Shown piece by piece: positions 25,801 through 36,272 of a stretch of DNA of 64,000 nt. The stretch covers positions 699,557 to 763,556 of the forward strand of contig BCLD01000015.1 of assembly GCA_001600875.1 (NCBI GenBank), given 5' to 3'. The notes under the pieces are model-generated. The model was not told the DNA's origin, searched no databases, and saw only the letters and a program-made list of their open reading frames with translations. This DNA comes from Solicoccozyma terricola (Eukaryota > Basidiomycota > Tremellomycetes > Filobasidiales > Piskurozymaceae). Every line of letters starts with the position of its first letter. Position 1 is the first letter of the stretch. Both the position numbers and the translations under genes were made by a program.

Positions 25801-26250
25801 AGTGACCAGGGTGGGGGGGGGGGGGGGGTGGCGAGAGAGTTAGTTCAGTGTGTTAATAGATGAAGGAATAGGAAAACCAGGTATAATGCAACCCTCGAAC
25901 CGATTGAAAACGGGGAATTACGAAAATGATTTCTTGGGTGCGACGATGAAGGTGGTAAGGGGTGTGCTCTCCGATCATCCTGTACGCCCATCTCAACGAC
26001 GAGGACACACGAGTCTATGCGGAGATCCCTCGTCCACCATCCATCCACCAACACACACACACACTCTCTCTCTCCCTCTCTCTCTCTCTCTTCCATCCAA
26101 CAACCAAATCGATGAGTCGGTAAAACAACCCAAACCCCACAACTCCAAAGTGGTCTTTCCAAGAAGATACCCATCTCCATCCAATATCCAGAACTCTCCC
26201 CGACCCCGAGAACCACTCACTTGATTCCCGCTCCCTGTTCTAGATGACAT
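22843..26250 (-). CDS. Forkhead-domain transcription factor
   Basis: DNA-binding regulator. The forkhead domain begins KPNFTYHELITHEIKRSPDG, continues LSEIYKRISERYPYFKLG and WQNSIRHNLSLK, and after an intron near 23275-23325 finishes KCFVRVDRPAEGILDKSGKGGWWTYAP, including the recognition helix and wing. It sits near the C-terminus, followed by a Glu/Arg/Gln-rich tail ending at 22843. The long N-terminal part is mostly disordered with Ser, Gly, Asn and acidic runs, plus a short ordered block (ALYTDLAESLPAFVSPPSKDQ). No FHA domain is visible, so it is not a classical Fkh1/2. I chose ATG 26250 because MSSRTGSGNQ (26221-26250) ends at GTGAGT and a 431-nt intron joins in frame to LRTPPRPRYSTSRSHLPNL at 25789. 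The alternative is a start at 25711. Target genes are unknown. Confidence 0.88.
25790..26220 (-). other. Long first intron of the forkhead gene
   Basis: A 431-nt inferred intron, about six times longer than neighbours. It carries a 16-nt G run (C on the sense strand) at 25813-25828 close to the acceptor, and a CA/CT microsatellite at about 26051-26091. The size and repeats suggest a transcribed leader with regulatory content, but this is inference. Confidence 0.55.
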
Positions 26251-27347
26251 ATTCCGATATCCGATATCCGAATATCCCTCAAATTGGAACTTGATCGTTG
26301 GACCACAACAAAGATCGTCCCGATATTATGTCGTGTGTGTGTGCGTGTGTGGATGTTGTGTACTTTGGGTCGTTGTTTACTTTAAGCCACCAGGGAAGGG
26401 GAAGGGGGGGTGGGTTTGGGCAAAAGAAACAAAACAAAAAATGGGTAAAATGCCCAGAAGTGGTCAATTCCCCTTAACTTTCCCGCTTGTTGACGATTCG
26501 CGCGCTTCGAGTTGTGGGATTGGGTGGATGTGAGGGGGGTAAGGTGTGTGGGTGGTGGTGGGCGAGGGGTGGTGACGAGTGGTGGATGGGATGGTGCGGA
26601 GGTAGGGGAGGATGTGTGAAGAGTGTATGAATGAGAAGAAAAGGATTATGCGAAATCGATTATCAGTCTCCCTCCTTGCTCGTCGTTCGTTCTCGGAGAA
26701 TGTCAACAATCACCTACGCGGCACCGAAAAACGGGGGGAAATGAGATGGAAACACCCTTAGACGGTTTGTATTCGAACGAGTTGTTTTTGATTCCCCCCC
26801 AATGTGTGGTCGTACAACCCCGAGTTTGTGATGCAGATCGATGGAGTGAGATATGGGGATGGGTGGTAGAGGGTGAACGATGAGATCGACGACGTAGGGT
26901 TGAGTTTTGAGATTTGGGATTTTTGGCGAAAGAAAGGGAACTGAGTCTTTTTAAAAAAAAAAGGTAATGAAAACCACAGTCTTTTCGAATTCCCACTCGA
27001 TAGTCCCGTGTATGTGGTGTTGTCGATTGATTGATTGTGGTTTGTGAGGATGGATGACGAGGTGTTGGTTGTGGGATGTGTGTCGAGGTCGTTGGTGGGC
27101 GGGCGGGGGGGGGGGGAAGAGTAAACAGAGCCGAAGGGATTGTTTTCATTCGACGCCGTATAGGGTAATCAATTGCACAGAATATATTCAGAGGGGGCGA
27201 GGTATGACGTGGCAAACGGGCAGGGGTGGCCAGACTCCATAGGGAGGGGAACCACGGCTACCCATCACACATGTCCTTCAACTATAAACATCATACAACC
27301 CCGGCCACAGTCCATCCCCACCCCCGCCACCACCGGATCATCCTCTT
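26251..27347. other. Spacer upstream of the forkhead gene
   Basis: About 1.1 kb with a GT-rich stretch at 26333-26365, A and G runs, and a 12-nt G run at 27105-27116. Short open frames exist on both strands but none has coding character. It must hold the forkhead promoter and the 3' end of the next gene. Confidence 0.4.
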
Positions 27348-30186
27348 TCAAACTCCAATCAACACCCTCAATCTCTCAATCTCACGAGCTTGTTCCGATA
27401 CGATGGTTTTCGTAGAGAGGAGCTCGGAGTGAAGAGGTTCGAGGAGGGTGTTTAGTGAAGTCTGTAAGAAGTAGGGAAAGTATTAAGGACGCGCGCGTTA
27501 TAATCAGACGTGACAACCCCGGTCTTATGGGAAACTCACTTTAAGTTCACGACCCATTCTAATAGTCATAAGGGAAAGACAGAGAAATCAGTTTCACCAG
27601 CACGATAACCAACGCTCTAACGCTGAGTTTCGTCCCCCTTACCTAATCGACCTCATTTGAACTTCCACAACCTCCATTCTCAACCTCTCAACCTCACTCA
27701 AATCAACCACATCTCTTTTCTCCCCTATAACAATCTTCTCTCTTGCATTTTGAGCGTATATCAAACTCTCCGCCCATTCATCCCATTGTTTCTCTTTATC
27801 CAAGTCTTGTTGTTGAATCAGAGCTAACGCCCAAGCTGTTTCCGAATCGATCATTTCATCGTCTATCATCTTCGTCGTCGCCGTCGTCGTCGTCGTCGTC
27901 GCCGTCGTTGGTTGTCGAGTTGAATGATACGTAGGTCGAATAGTCGCACTCGATGAATCAGCAGACATAGAAGGAAGCGTTATATCCCTTGTTCTCTCTG
28001 ATGGAGCTACACTTGTTCTCCTCGAAGTAGAATACGATGACGATGACGAAGATGAAGTAGATGATATTCCAGAAATCGATCGGATACCAAGCGTTGATCT
28101 GGATGTATCTGCCATTGCTTCAGCTCGAGAAAGAGCTCGAGACATTGCTGATGTTGAAGTTGAACGAGGAGGTTCAAGTTTAAGTCGTCTGTTGGTGGGT
28201 AGTGCAAGGTGGTTGGTTGGAAGAGTGAGGTTACTTTGATCGGATTGTTTGATAGGTGGGAAAGTACCTCCAGCGATGGAATGACGAGATTTCGAATCGT
28301 CTGGTAGGGCAAAAACAAAAAGAGGGAGTTGATGAAAACCGTCGTGTTCAGAACGGAACATATGACGGATGATCGGACTTGAATGGTTTCCAAACTCACT
28401 CTGCCCCATCACCTGTTTCTTCACCAAACCTTCTGTCCCTTTCCGATTAGCTCCATCTCCATCCCTCAATGCACTAATCGAAGCTGATCTCGATACCTTG
28501 ACGTCATCACCTCGGATCGTGGTTGCTGTAGAGTCGGCAGAAGACCGAATGACTTGATCCGATGAGGAACGAGGAGCGATGGAAGATCGGGATGTCGGTC
28601 GGGAAGTCGTTCGGGATGTCGTTCGGGAAGTCGGTCGGGAAGACTGCACGCGAGATGATGCATCGCCAGGCTGGTTGAAACGAGAAGCCGGGTGTTTATC
28701 AGCGTCTCGATGTTAGACCATAACTTCAAGAAAGGATATCGCTCATCGTACCTGCATAATCAAACCCGTGATTCCTTCACCCTCGGTACTCATCATTTCA
28801 ATCGCATCCTCTCCGAGTTTGTTCAAATCCTTCATTATCAATCTCCCTACTCCATCGTCATATCAGTGAATGACTTCAACTCATTCTCCGAAAGGATACG
28901 AAGAGATCTTACTTACCTGATACAGTTCCAATAACCAATCGGTCCTTCGTAGAGTACTCCAAGCTCATGATCTCCTCACCAACAGAAAACTCTCTCTGTT
29001 CACTACACGGATGACAAACCTCTCGATCAGCAGCCCTTCAACCCATTTTTCTCGATAGTTGGAACTAAGACCCCGTACTCACGTATCCATATCCTCCAGA
29101 CTTATCAACCGAACCTTCCCTTCATCACCTTGTTGAACGACAGCACAACCTTCTGAACGTTTCGCCATCACAAACAGACTGATTATAGCTTGATCCGAAA
29201 AACAAGGCAGGAGAGCAACCGAGTCTGCTGATGGAGTGGTTCGAGGGATATGTGAGGAGGTCACCATTGCGGTTGTATAATTAGGTTCAGGGAGGTTGAT
29301 CAATAGAAGTGTAGTACGGAGTGGGAGAAGGAACATCGATGGATCTTGACTGTGGATCCGAAGTGATGATGGGATTGACTTGCGCTGTTTATTCCGGGAT
29401 GATGATCAGTATCGTAGATCAATAGGAATTAGATTGGATGGATAGTCACGACGTACATTTTCGAGATACTCATCGAGGTTCAGTCTAAGAACCTCTTCAC
29501 CTTGATCTTTGGAACCACGACGGATGACGAAGAGTTCACCATTCGAGTAACCGATTATGATGGTGGTTTGATTTGGGGTGACGGATGAGGTGAGGGACGT
29601 GCATGTTGCTTGTGTCGTCTATCAGTAGGCCCGGGTTTTCGGTGAGTAATTGTGGGTTTGGACGAATGATTACGAAGATGAAGAGATGTAAAAAATAAAA
29701 ATAAAACCTCACTTGATACGTTCGAGTAACACTCAGTCTCTCAACGGCACCGCCTGTGTCGGAAGATGTCTTGATCTTCTCCTTCATCCCAAGTACCAAT
29801 TCTCCTTTCCTAGCAATGACAAATTCCCTCCCGTCTTTCCCATCAATCGTCATCACCCTCTCCACCATTGCTTTCCCATTCTTCACCGAAGGAGGTATCG
29901 TAAAATCACCCATCCTCTTACCCTTCCACGAATACCTAAACACCACTCCTCCAATTTCTCCATACTTGGGGATCACAAACACTTCATTCCCATCGTCTGA
30001 CCAACTCGGTAAGATCTCCGTTCCTTGTGAGATACGGGAAGGGAGATGGAAAGGAGTGAATTGGGGAGAAGAAGTTGGATGTGAGAGTATCCCGAGGGAT
30101 GTTGGGGTGGAGATGAGGAGTGACATTGGGTGGTGCGTGACTACTTGGGGAGGATTATGTTGATTTGATTTGTGGTTGAATGACAT
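27348..30186 (-). CDS. Predicted beta-propeller and coiled-coil protein, unidentified
   Basis: Function not recognised. Exons 29713-30186, 29457-29618 and 29083-29378 keep frame, followed by exons for EQREFSVGEEIMSLEYSTKD and for RLIMKDLNKLGEDAIEMM. These N-terminal 400 or so residues alternate short hydrophobic strands (SLLISTPTSLGILSH, IIIGYSNGELFVIRRG, RLVIGTVSGRLIM) as in a WD40-like propeller. A disordered Ser/Thr/Arg region follows, with SRPTSRTTSRTTSRPTSR and a poly-threonine run encoded by repeated CGT on the plus strand (27870-27905). The C-terminus (SEVERLRMEVVEVQMRSIRM and LLSTKTIVSEQAREIERLR) is a coiled coil ending at TGA 27348-27350. A 19-nt exon lies at 27540-27558. The architecture resembles NEDD1-type or kinetochore scaffold proteins, but this is only shape, not sequence identity. 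Confidence 0.75.
27540..27558 (-). other. 19-nt microexon of the propeller/coiled-coil gene
   Basis: Minus-strand AATGGGTCGTGAACTTAAA is flanked by AG before and GTGAGT after. It joins AG|A to make RMGRELK and keeps the coiled-coil frame into TSLNTLLEPLHSELLSTK. Confidence 0.7.
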
Positions 30187-31414
30187 TCTCACTGTTGTTT
30201 CTGTTGACAGTAGTTGATCCGCCACGGGATAGTGTCACGTGTCACGTTATCAGGGGGTTACTAACCTTTTCGCCACCGTCGCCACCCGACCTAATGAGCC
30301 ATTTGTAGCAAGCGGTCCGCTCCTGGGAGAGTGGATTCAAGGGAGAGAGGTCGTACGTTCCTGCAACGGTACAGAGCTCAACACTGGCACCTTCTACGAT
30401 GCAGTCACCGAGCTGTGCTAAAGTATGGCGGGAAATGCGGGGAATGTGAGGGTGACGGGTGAAGAAGAAAGATGGTGAAGGTGAAGGTGAAGGTGAAGGT
30501 GAAGGTGTAGATGTAGGTGTAGAACAGACATTGTACCGTACATGATAAACCAACACCTCTCCAAAACCGCAATTTTATTGGCCCAACGATTAACCACCTA
30601 GTTAAGACTCCATGACATTAGCGGACGTTATCTCAACGCAGGCCTTCTTACAAGGAAACCAACCACTCGGCGGCATCGACGTCCGGCGTCATTCCACCTC
30701 AAGGAGCCATTCCGAGAGGGAGAACCGATTCCTGAAGTTTTCAATGGCGGTGTCGAGTCAGAACTTAACCGTATTGCAACTGACAGAGAGACCACCACAT
30801 CCTGGTCGTCCAGAGAACGGACAGAGATAATCGAGGACTTTACGCCTTGTGACTTGGATCTAGAGCCTAGTAGGTCGACGATATAGGGGAAGGGAAGAAG
30901 AGGGGGGGGGGAGGGAGTGGAAGTAGGGTTCCAGAAACCTCCCATCATTGGAGTTTCTGAAAGCTAGTTATTAAAAGACAGGAACCCCATTCCTCGAATT
31001 GAAGGGACTACAAGCTGCGCCGCGGTACAGGGAGTTGGTATACCGTCTGCTTGGCCTTTCAGACATGTCAGACTTTTTGGACGGCGGTTAGGTATGTGCC
31101 AGCGTTGAGAACGATATGTACAGGATGTACAGGAGGATGCGAGCAGTCCCATGTTTCCGAGGCATGTTCTTTTGCAACCCCCTTCTTTGGTACGCGGATG
31201 GGACCCGACTCGGGATTGTTTCCGACAGAGACGCGCAGTACACAGCACAGCAAAATGTTAGTTGAACAGCGTTTCACCAGTCGACTAGGTATCTCTTCAC
31301 GATTGAATACATCCCATCATGATTAACAGACAACTATACAATCCCTAGCCGGCTCTGAATGTTCTCCAACGACTCTACAACATCAGTTGAACGCATGATC
31401 TAGACGTAGTCACC
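30187..31414. promoter_or_regulatory. Divergent intergenic region with GGTGAA hexamer repeats
   Basis: About 1.2 kb between two divergently transcribed genes, so it should hold both promoters. A near-perfect GGTGAA repeat of about six units runs at 30474-30508, followed by GTAGAT/GTAGGT variants. No coding region is convincing. Confidence 0.5.
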
Positions 31415-33733
31415 ATGCATATATTTACACCGGATCTCCTCGCGTTGCTATTGCTATCGCTACTTGCAGCCTCTGCAACATCGGCAATCACCCTCTCCCA
31501 TCGTTCTCATGTCCCATTGGATCCTTACTCCCCCCGATATCGTAGAATATCGAAACGGGAAACTCACATAAGAGATCTAAGGGAACGACTGGAGGAGAGG
31601 ATAGGTCACGAAGAACTCAGGAGCTTGGCATTGAGGCATGTAGAAACAAAGACGTTGCGAAAGAGGGATGGGAATGGGACATTTGATTATCTGGATACAA
31701 GATCTGGGTGAGTGGTTTTGAGTCGACCCCATACGTCAAACGAGAGACTAACCTACTCACAACTTCCTAATCACGCAAACAAAAATAGTATCTATATCTT
31801 GGATCTACCAATCGGAACCCCGCCAATCCATTACCCCCTCCAACTCGACCTCGCATCATCCGACATCTTACTCATCAGCACACTATGTACCACCTCTTCT
31901 TGTCCTCACCGATCATCCTCCCTACCATCCTACTACCCAGGTCGATCATCAACATTCACTTCCATCCACTCCAACAATACGCTTCTCAACGTCACGTTCT
32001 CCGATGGTTCTCAAATGAGCGGATTCTTAGCAGAAGATACAGTGTGGATTGGAGATGGGGTGAATGGACAAGTACTGGGAATCATCAACCAAACGACGGT
32101 AAATGCTGATGCAGAGGGGATCACTGGAATTATTGGGATGGGATTTCCAAGGTTGAGCGCTTTGACGAGGGTTGGGTTGGGAGATGATGTTAATGAGGAA
32201 GTTGGACAGAGTAGCTCGATGGGAATCACTCTGGGAACGCCATCAGAGACTATCGTCTCGAGCACTGTGTCAGGATCAGCGTCAGTAATGACGACGGCAT
32301 CTGCTGTGATTTCAGCAACAACAGCAACGCAAACTCCGACTTACTACCCACCACTCCTCGAACACATCTTCTCCGGTCAACCTTCCAAACTCCTCCCATA
32401 TCCAGTCTTTTCAATCGCGCTTTCCAATTCTTCCGCACCGTACTCGCCATCAACTGCTAATGCGAGTCTTACACTCGGAGGAGTGGCCGAAGGATATGTA
32501 CTACCTGTCAACAAGAGCACGGTAAACAGTGGGAGGACTGTTCAAGACATCGAATGGATTGAGGTTGTTCCATTCGCGCCGGCAGTTCAAGCAAATGGTA
32601 GTACTGGTACGACCAATAGTGCTAACTCCACCACCTCTGGGATAACTGCCAATATCTTGGAATCCGAGGAATACCTCTACTGGGCTCTACCTCTCGCCAA
32701 CGTCACTCTCAATGGCACTTCCGTTCCCATCACACCCACATACAACTCAACTGCTACCTCCCATTCCATCGCGCTTCTCGACATAGGTACCAACGGGATA
32801 TACGCACCTCAACAAGATGTCATTGCACTATTCTCAATGATCACTGACGCTAGACAAGTTGCTGATGGTCAATGGGCCGTACCTTGTGATACTCGGATGA
32901 CGATGACGTTTGCTTTCGCTACTGATTCAGACGGGACGCCAGGTAGAGTGATCTCGCTTCAACCAAGCGAATGGATGATCGGTCAAGTGGCTCACTCTAC
33001 AATGTGTCTCGCTTGGCCGGTAGTCGCTCCACCTAGCGCGGATGGTATCGATTGGCAATTGGGTACACCTTTCTTGAGGAAGGTTTACTCCGTCTTCAGT
33101 TATGGGATCAATGGTGTGCAAGCTCCGCTGGTCGGGTTTCTACCGCTACCAAGTCCGAACGAGGGACGGAGCAGGACGACGAGTTCGTCTGCAATAGCTT
33201 CGGACACGTCTTACTCATCAGATCCGATATTTACCATCCTAACTACGGACGCGGGTGCTTTCACAATCGCACCAGATGCCACCATCACCACCACCACCGC
33301 CACTACCACCACCCCCGCCTCTTTCGATCCGCCCAACCCTACGCCGACATCTGTGGAAGGCATTTCCGAAGTCTACTCCCGACTAACTCTCACAATCGGT
33401 ACCACACTTCCCAATGTGATTCTCCCCGACCCAACGCACACGACCCCTCCATACGCTTTCGAGACTACGTCTATTCCCGCACTTGCACTCGGCGATATTC
33501 AGAATGTCGGATTGGCGAACGCTACTGCTTGGCCGTCTGTCGAGGACGTGGTGATCGTCTCTACCATGGTGACCTCGGTGTCCAAGTCTGGATCAACGGG
33601 TTCGACGGGTGCGACGGGTTCAACTGGAAGTGGTGGATCGAATGCGACTAGTGGGGTGGAAATGGTGAGAATGAGGGGTGATATGTGGATGTGGGTGGTA
33701 TGCGTAATGACGATGGGATGGATGCGGATATGA
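31415..33733 (+). CDS. Secreted, probably GPI-anchored pepsin-like (A1) protein with altered active site
   Basis: Two exons, 31415-31707 and 31789-33733, join to 745 residues. A signal peptide (PDLLALLLLSLLAASATS) is followed by a propeptide-like region with dibasic sites (RRISKRE, LRKRDG). The pepsin fold begins IYILDLPIGTPPIHYPLQLD. Where active enzymes have Asp-Thr-Gly-Ser, this one reads LDLASSDILL; the flap region reads VTFSDGSQMSGFLAEDTV with Phe where Tyr is usual; the second site reads ALLDIGTNGIYAP instead of Asp-Thr/Ser-Gly-Thr-Ser. Both aspartates remain but the neighbouring residues are changed. Cys pairs (CTTSSC, CDTRM...MCLAW) support an extracellular fold. The tail is Ser/Thr-rich with a Gly-Ser-Thr repeat and a hydrophobic end (MWMWVVCVMTMGW), typical of a GPI signal. 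It may be a weak protease or a wall protein that lost catalysis. Confidence 0.88.
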
Positions 33734-34324
33734 GAGGTCGTGTGAAAGGTCTTGATGATGCACGATGCACGACATGGACGGCCAACTACAAGCCGGCAAG
33801 GACGCTGAAGAAACCTAATGCATATTTTCAAACGGACGATCATCACAACCTTGTATCATCTAGTCGAGTCTGTATCATATAATGGCATGCCAGTGAGCCA
33901 CCGTGCCATCTCGCCATCTCGCCCAAGAGCCAGCGTCACTGATGAAGAACGACGACGACCGTCGCCACCCTCTCGGTATCGATCAGCGACGTTATCGTAC
34001 GCTTTCCCCGTCTTCTCTGGGAACCATGCGACAAGTACCCCCATGTCCATCGTGATGGGAATCCCACCTGTTCCACCGTCTCTCGCAGCACCATCCCCCG
34101 ACTTGCATCTATATACATGGACTTTTGAAAAGTCATGGTCGTGCCGTTTCAGGTCCACGAGTTCAGAAAATGTGGGGCAGCGTCCGTCGCAACAACGAGG
34201 CAGGGTGGTCTTGATCGCAACGAGGTGGGGGCAGGGGTGGGTGGGGGGGGTCTTGATCACAACACATCGCTCAACTTCCCTCAACGGACTCGACTACGCT
34301 CGACGACATCATCATCGCTCAGTC
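33734..34324 (+). other. Spacer and promoter of the next gene
   Basis: About 590 bases between the pepsin-like gene and the next start. An open frame runs through from 33818 but its upstream part has no coding character, so the start at 34325 was preferred. No other gene is supported. Confidence 0.4.
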
Positions 34325-35109
34325 ATGGCCGACATCCCCTCCGCTCCAGCCATGAAGACCCTTGCTCTCTCGCCTCTCACACCACCCGACGCTCCGTCAG
34401 CTGGCGTTGTCGCCGCACATTCCTCGTTCCCTCAACACCCCAGTCAAGATGAGCGTCGTGGACCACGTCCCACTCCCACCGCTGAGAAGAGGAAAGCGAG
34501 TCAGGAGCCGATAGAGGATTCGAATCAGATCGTTAAGAGGATAGCATCGAACGTAGTGCAACACGGACAGATTCCTCACTGAAGGACAGTGAGGAGCGAG
34601 TGAGTGGATTCAATCCTCCGTCGTCATGATGACATCTATCTGAATCAGTACGCACTAGTCGAGTCACATCGCACCAGATCACCGTTGCTCCCTATACGTT
34701 CCCTCAACCTGCTCCATACGCGCCATATGCTCCTTACTCGCTACCTATCCCTCGTCCCAATGCCGAATCCTCCTGGTCCTTTTCCCCAAACTGCGACTGC
34801 ACTCAATGCAAGGCATTCCGACAAGGTGCTATCGCACACAATCAATCTCTTCTAGCTCGATATCCTCAACTCCAACTGCATCAATCAGGCATTCAACCTC
34901 TTCTCCAACCTATCCCTCCTCCGACTCGCGTACTTGAAGTTCACTCGGCGCAAGAAGCAATGAAATCACTTCAAGATATCTTCTGCAAGTTGAGGGATTT
35001 GAAGGAAGAAGCACCGATGAAGGTAGATGTTATTTTAACCGAGTTGGAGGGAAGAGTGAGAGAATTGGGAAGGTGGATACAGAGGGAGAAGACGGTGGCG
35101 GTGATGTGA
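34325..35109 (+). CDS. Unknown protein with Pro/Tyr-rich centre and C-terminal helix
   Basis: Not recognised. ATG 34325 (CAGTCATGG context) begins MADIPSAPAMKTLALSPLTP, followed by a polar segment with KRKASQEPIEDSNQIVKR. An intron must follow because the frame stops at 34580-34582. GTTAAG or GTAGTG near 34532-34552 as donor and CACCAG ending at 34673 as acceptor both keep frame. Exon 2 encodes ITVAPYTFPQPAPYAPYAPY, then NCDCTQCKAFRQGAIAHNQS, a short Cys motif that could bind a metal, and ends in a long charged helix (SLQDIFCKLRDLKEEAP, TELEGRVRELGRWIQREK) with TGA at 35107-35109. Roughly 200 residues. Possibly a nuclear adaptor, but nothing in the sequence proves it. Confidence 0.6.
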
Positions 35110-35566
35110 TGTCGGAGCTCGAAAAAAGGGGATAAAGGCTGCTAAGGTGAATGTGGGAGCAGCTCTCGTTCACGTAAAGATGATTGTAGCTGACGGGAAG
35201 ATACGGCTTTCATTGAACAGCTTCACTAGATAGGGGGAGGAGGACGAGGGGAAGAAGGAGGACTTTTTATGGCAGCGACGAGGAGATTAATCTGTGTTTT
35301 ATCGTCGAGTTTGTGGAAATATGTGCCTTGCTGGTCGTTTGGTTTTGGTTTAATTTTTTTTGCCCTTGTTAGGCTACCATTTGTGTTTGTGGATGCTCAT
35401 CATATTTCATCATCGACGAGGACTGAAGGCTGGGAGACTTGATTTGGCACAGCTGATCAGAGCAACGGCAGTAGTATCGTTCCTGGTAACAATATTCACA
35501 AAGTCCCATCCTACCATCCTATCCAAACTCGTCTATCCTATCCTCATCCAATCTCTGCGATACTGC
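35110..35566. other. Convergent 3' spacer
   Basis: About 450 bases between two convergent genes, with T-rich stretches near 35340-35365. It should contain both terminators. No gene is supported. Confidence 0.4.
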
Positions 35567-36043
35567 TTAGGCGGATGGTGTTTTGAAAAAGTCGTCGAGA
35601 CGTTTCTGGAGGGTGACGAGTCTGAACATGGTGGAAAAATGGGGAGGAGTTAACGGTCAGTATTGTGAATGGCGAACGAAGGTAAAAGGAAAATTGGACG
35701 TTGTACCTGTTCTGACAGCTCTGCAGCGGGGGGTCCTACAAGTCAGTTTCGACCGCATGAATCCACAACCTCGTTCCCACCAGCATACTTTGACGTCCCT
35801 CCCCTCGATGTTCTGCACGACTGACTCCCAATTCACTTTGGTCTGCTTCGGGAATAACATCTCAAACAAAGCCTTATCCTCCTCATTTGACCAACTTCCA
35901 GTTCGTTTTTCGCCGTAGAAGAGAGTGGTTTTCTTTCCCTTCGTGGGTGAACGGGTGTATGGCTTGATATCAGGTTCGACGCCGGGTTTGACGTCGGCAG
36001 GAGAGTCAGGATCGGCTTTGACAACGTTGTTAGCACGCGGCAT
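35567..36043 (-). CDS. Small Myb/SANT-domain protein
   Basis: Three exons, 35789-36043, 35707-35735 (29 nt) and 35567-35621, join to 112 residues. After an acidic lead (MPRANNVVKADPDSPADVKP) the sequence GSWSNEEDKALFEMLFPKQT, VNWESVVQNIEGRD and LQSCQNRLVTLQKRLDDFF forms one Myb-like helix-turn-helix repeat with the expected spaced Trp residues (GSW, NW). Such single-repeat proteins bind DNA or histone tails. The C-terminus stops right after the third helix. Target and role are unknown. Its start lies about 230 bases past the end of the next minus-strand gene, so its promoter is short. Confidence 0.82.
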
Positions 36044-36272
36044 GGTGGTGTTGACGTCGTAGCAGAGTTGTTGTTTGGGATGATGATGAAGTGTCTGGCG
36101 ATGATGTTGGACTTTGGGCTCTTTGAAAGGCATGGCTACCAGTTCCAAGCAGGATGGTTACAAGTTCTCAGCAGGATGGTTACCACTTTCAAACACGATG
36201 AGCGTCCTTGCAACGTGTTTGCAACAAGCATCGTCATGGCAAGGATTCTCTGTCTCCACCGCCTATCACTCC

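Noticed and set aside
33052..33651. Alternative-frame open reading in the pepsin-like gene
   Set aside because: Shadow of the long coding exon; composition lacks domain signals.
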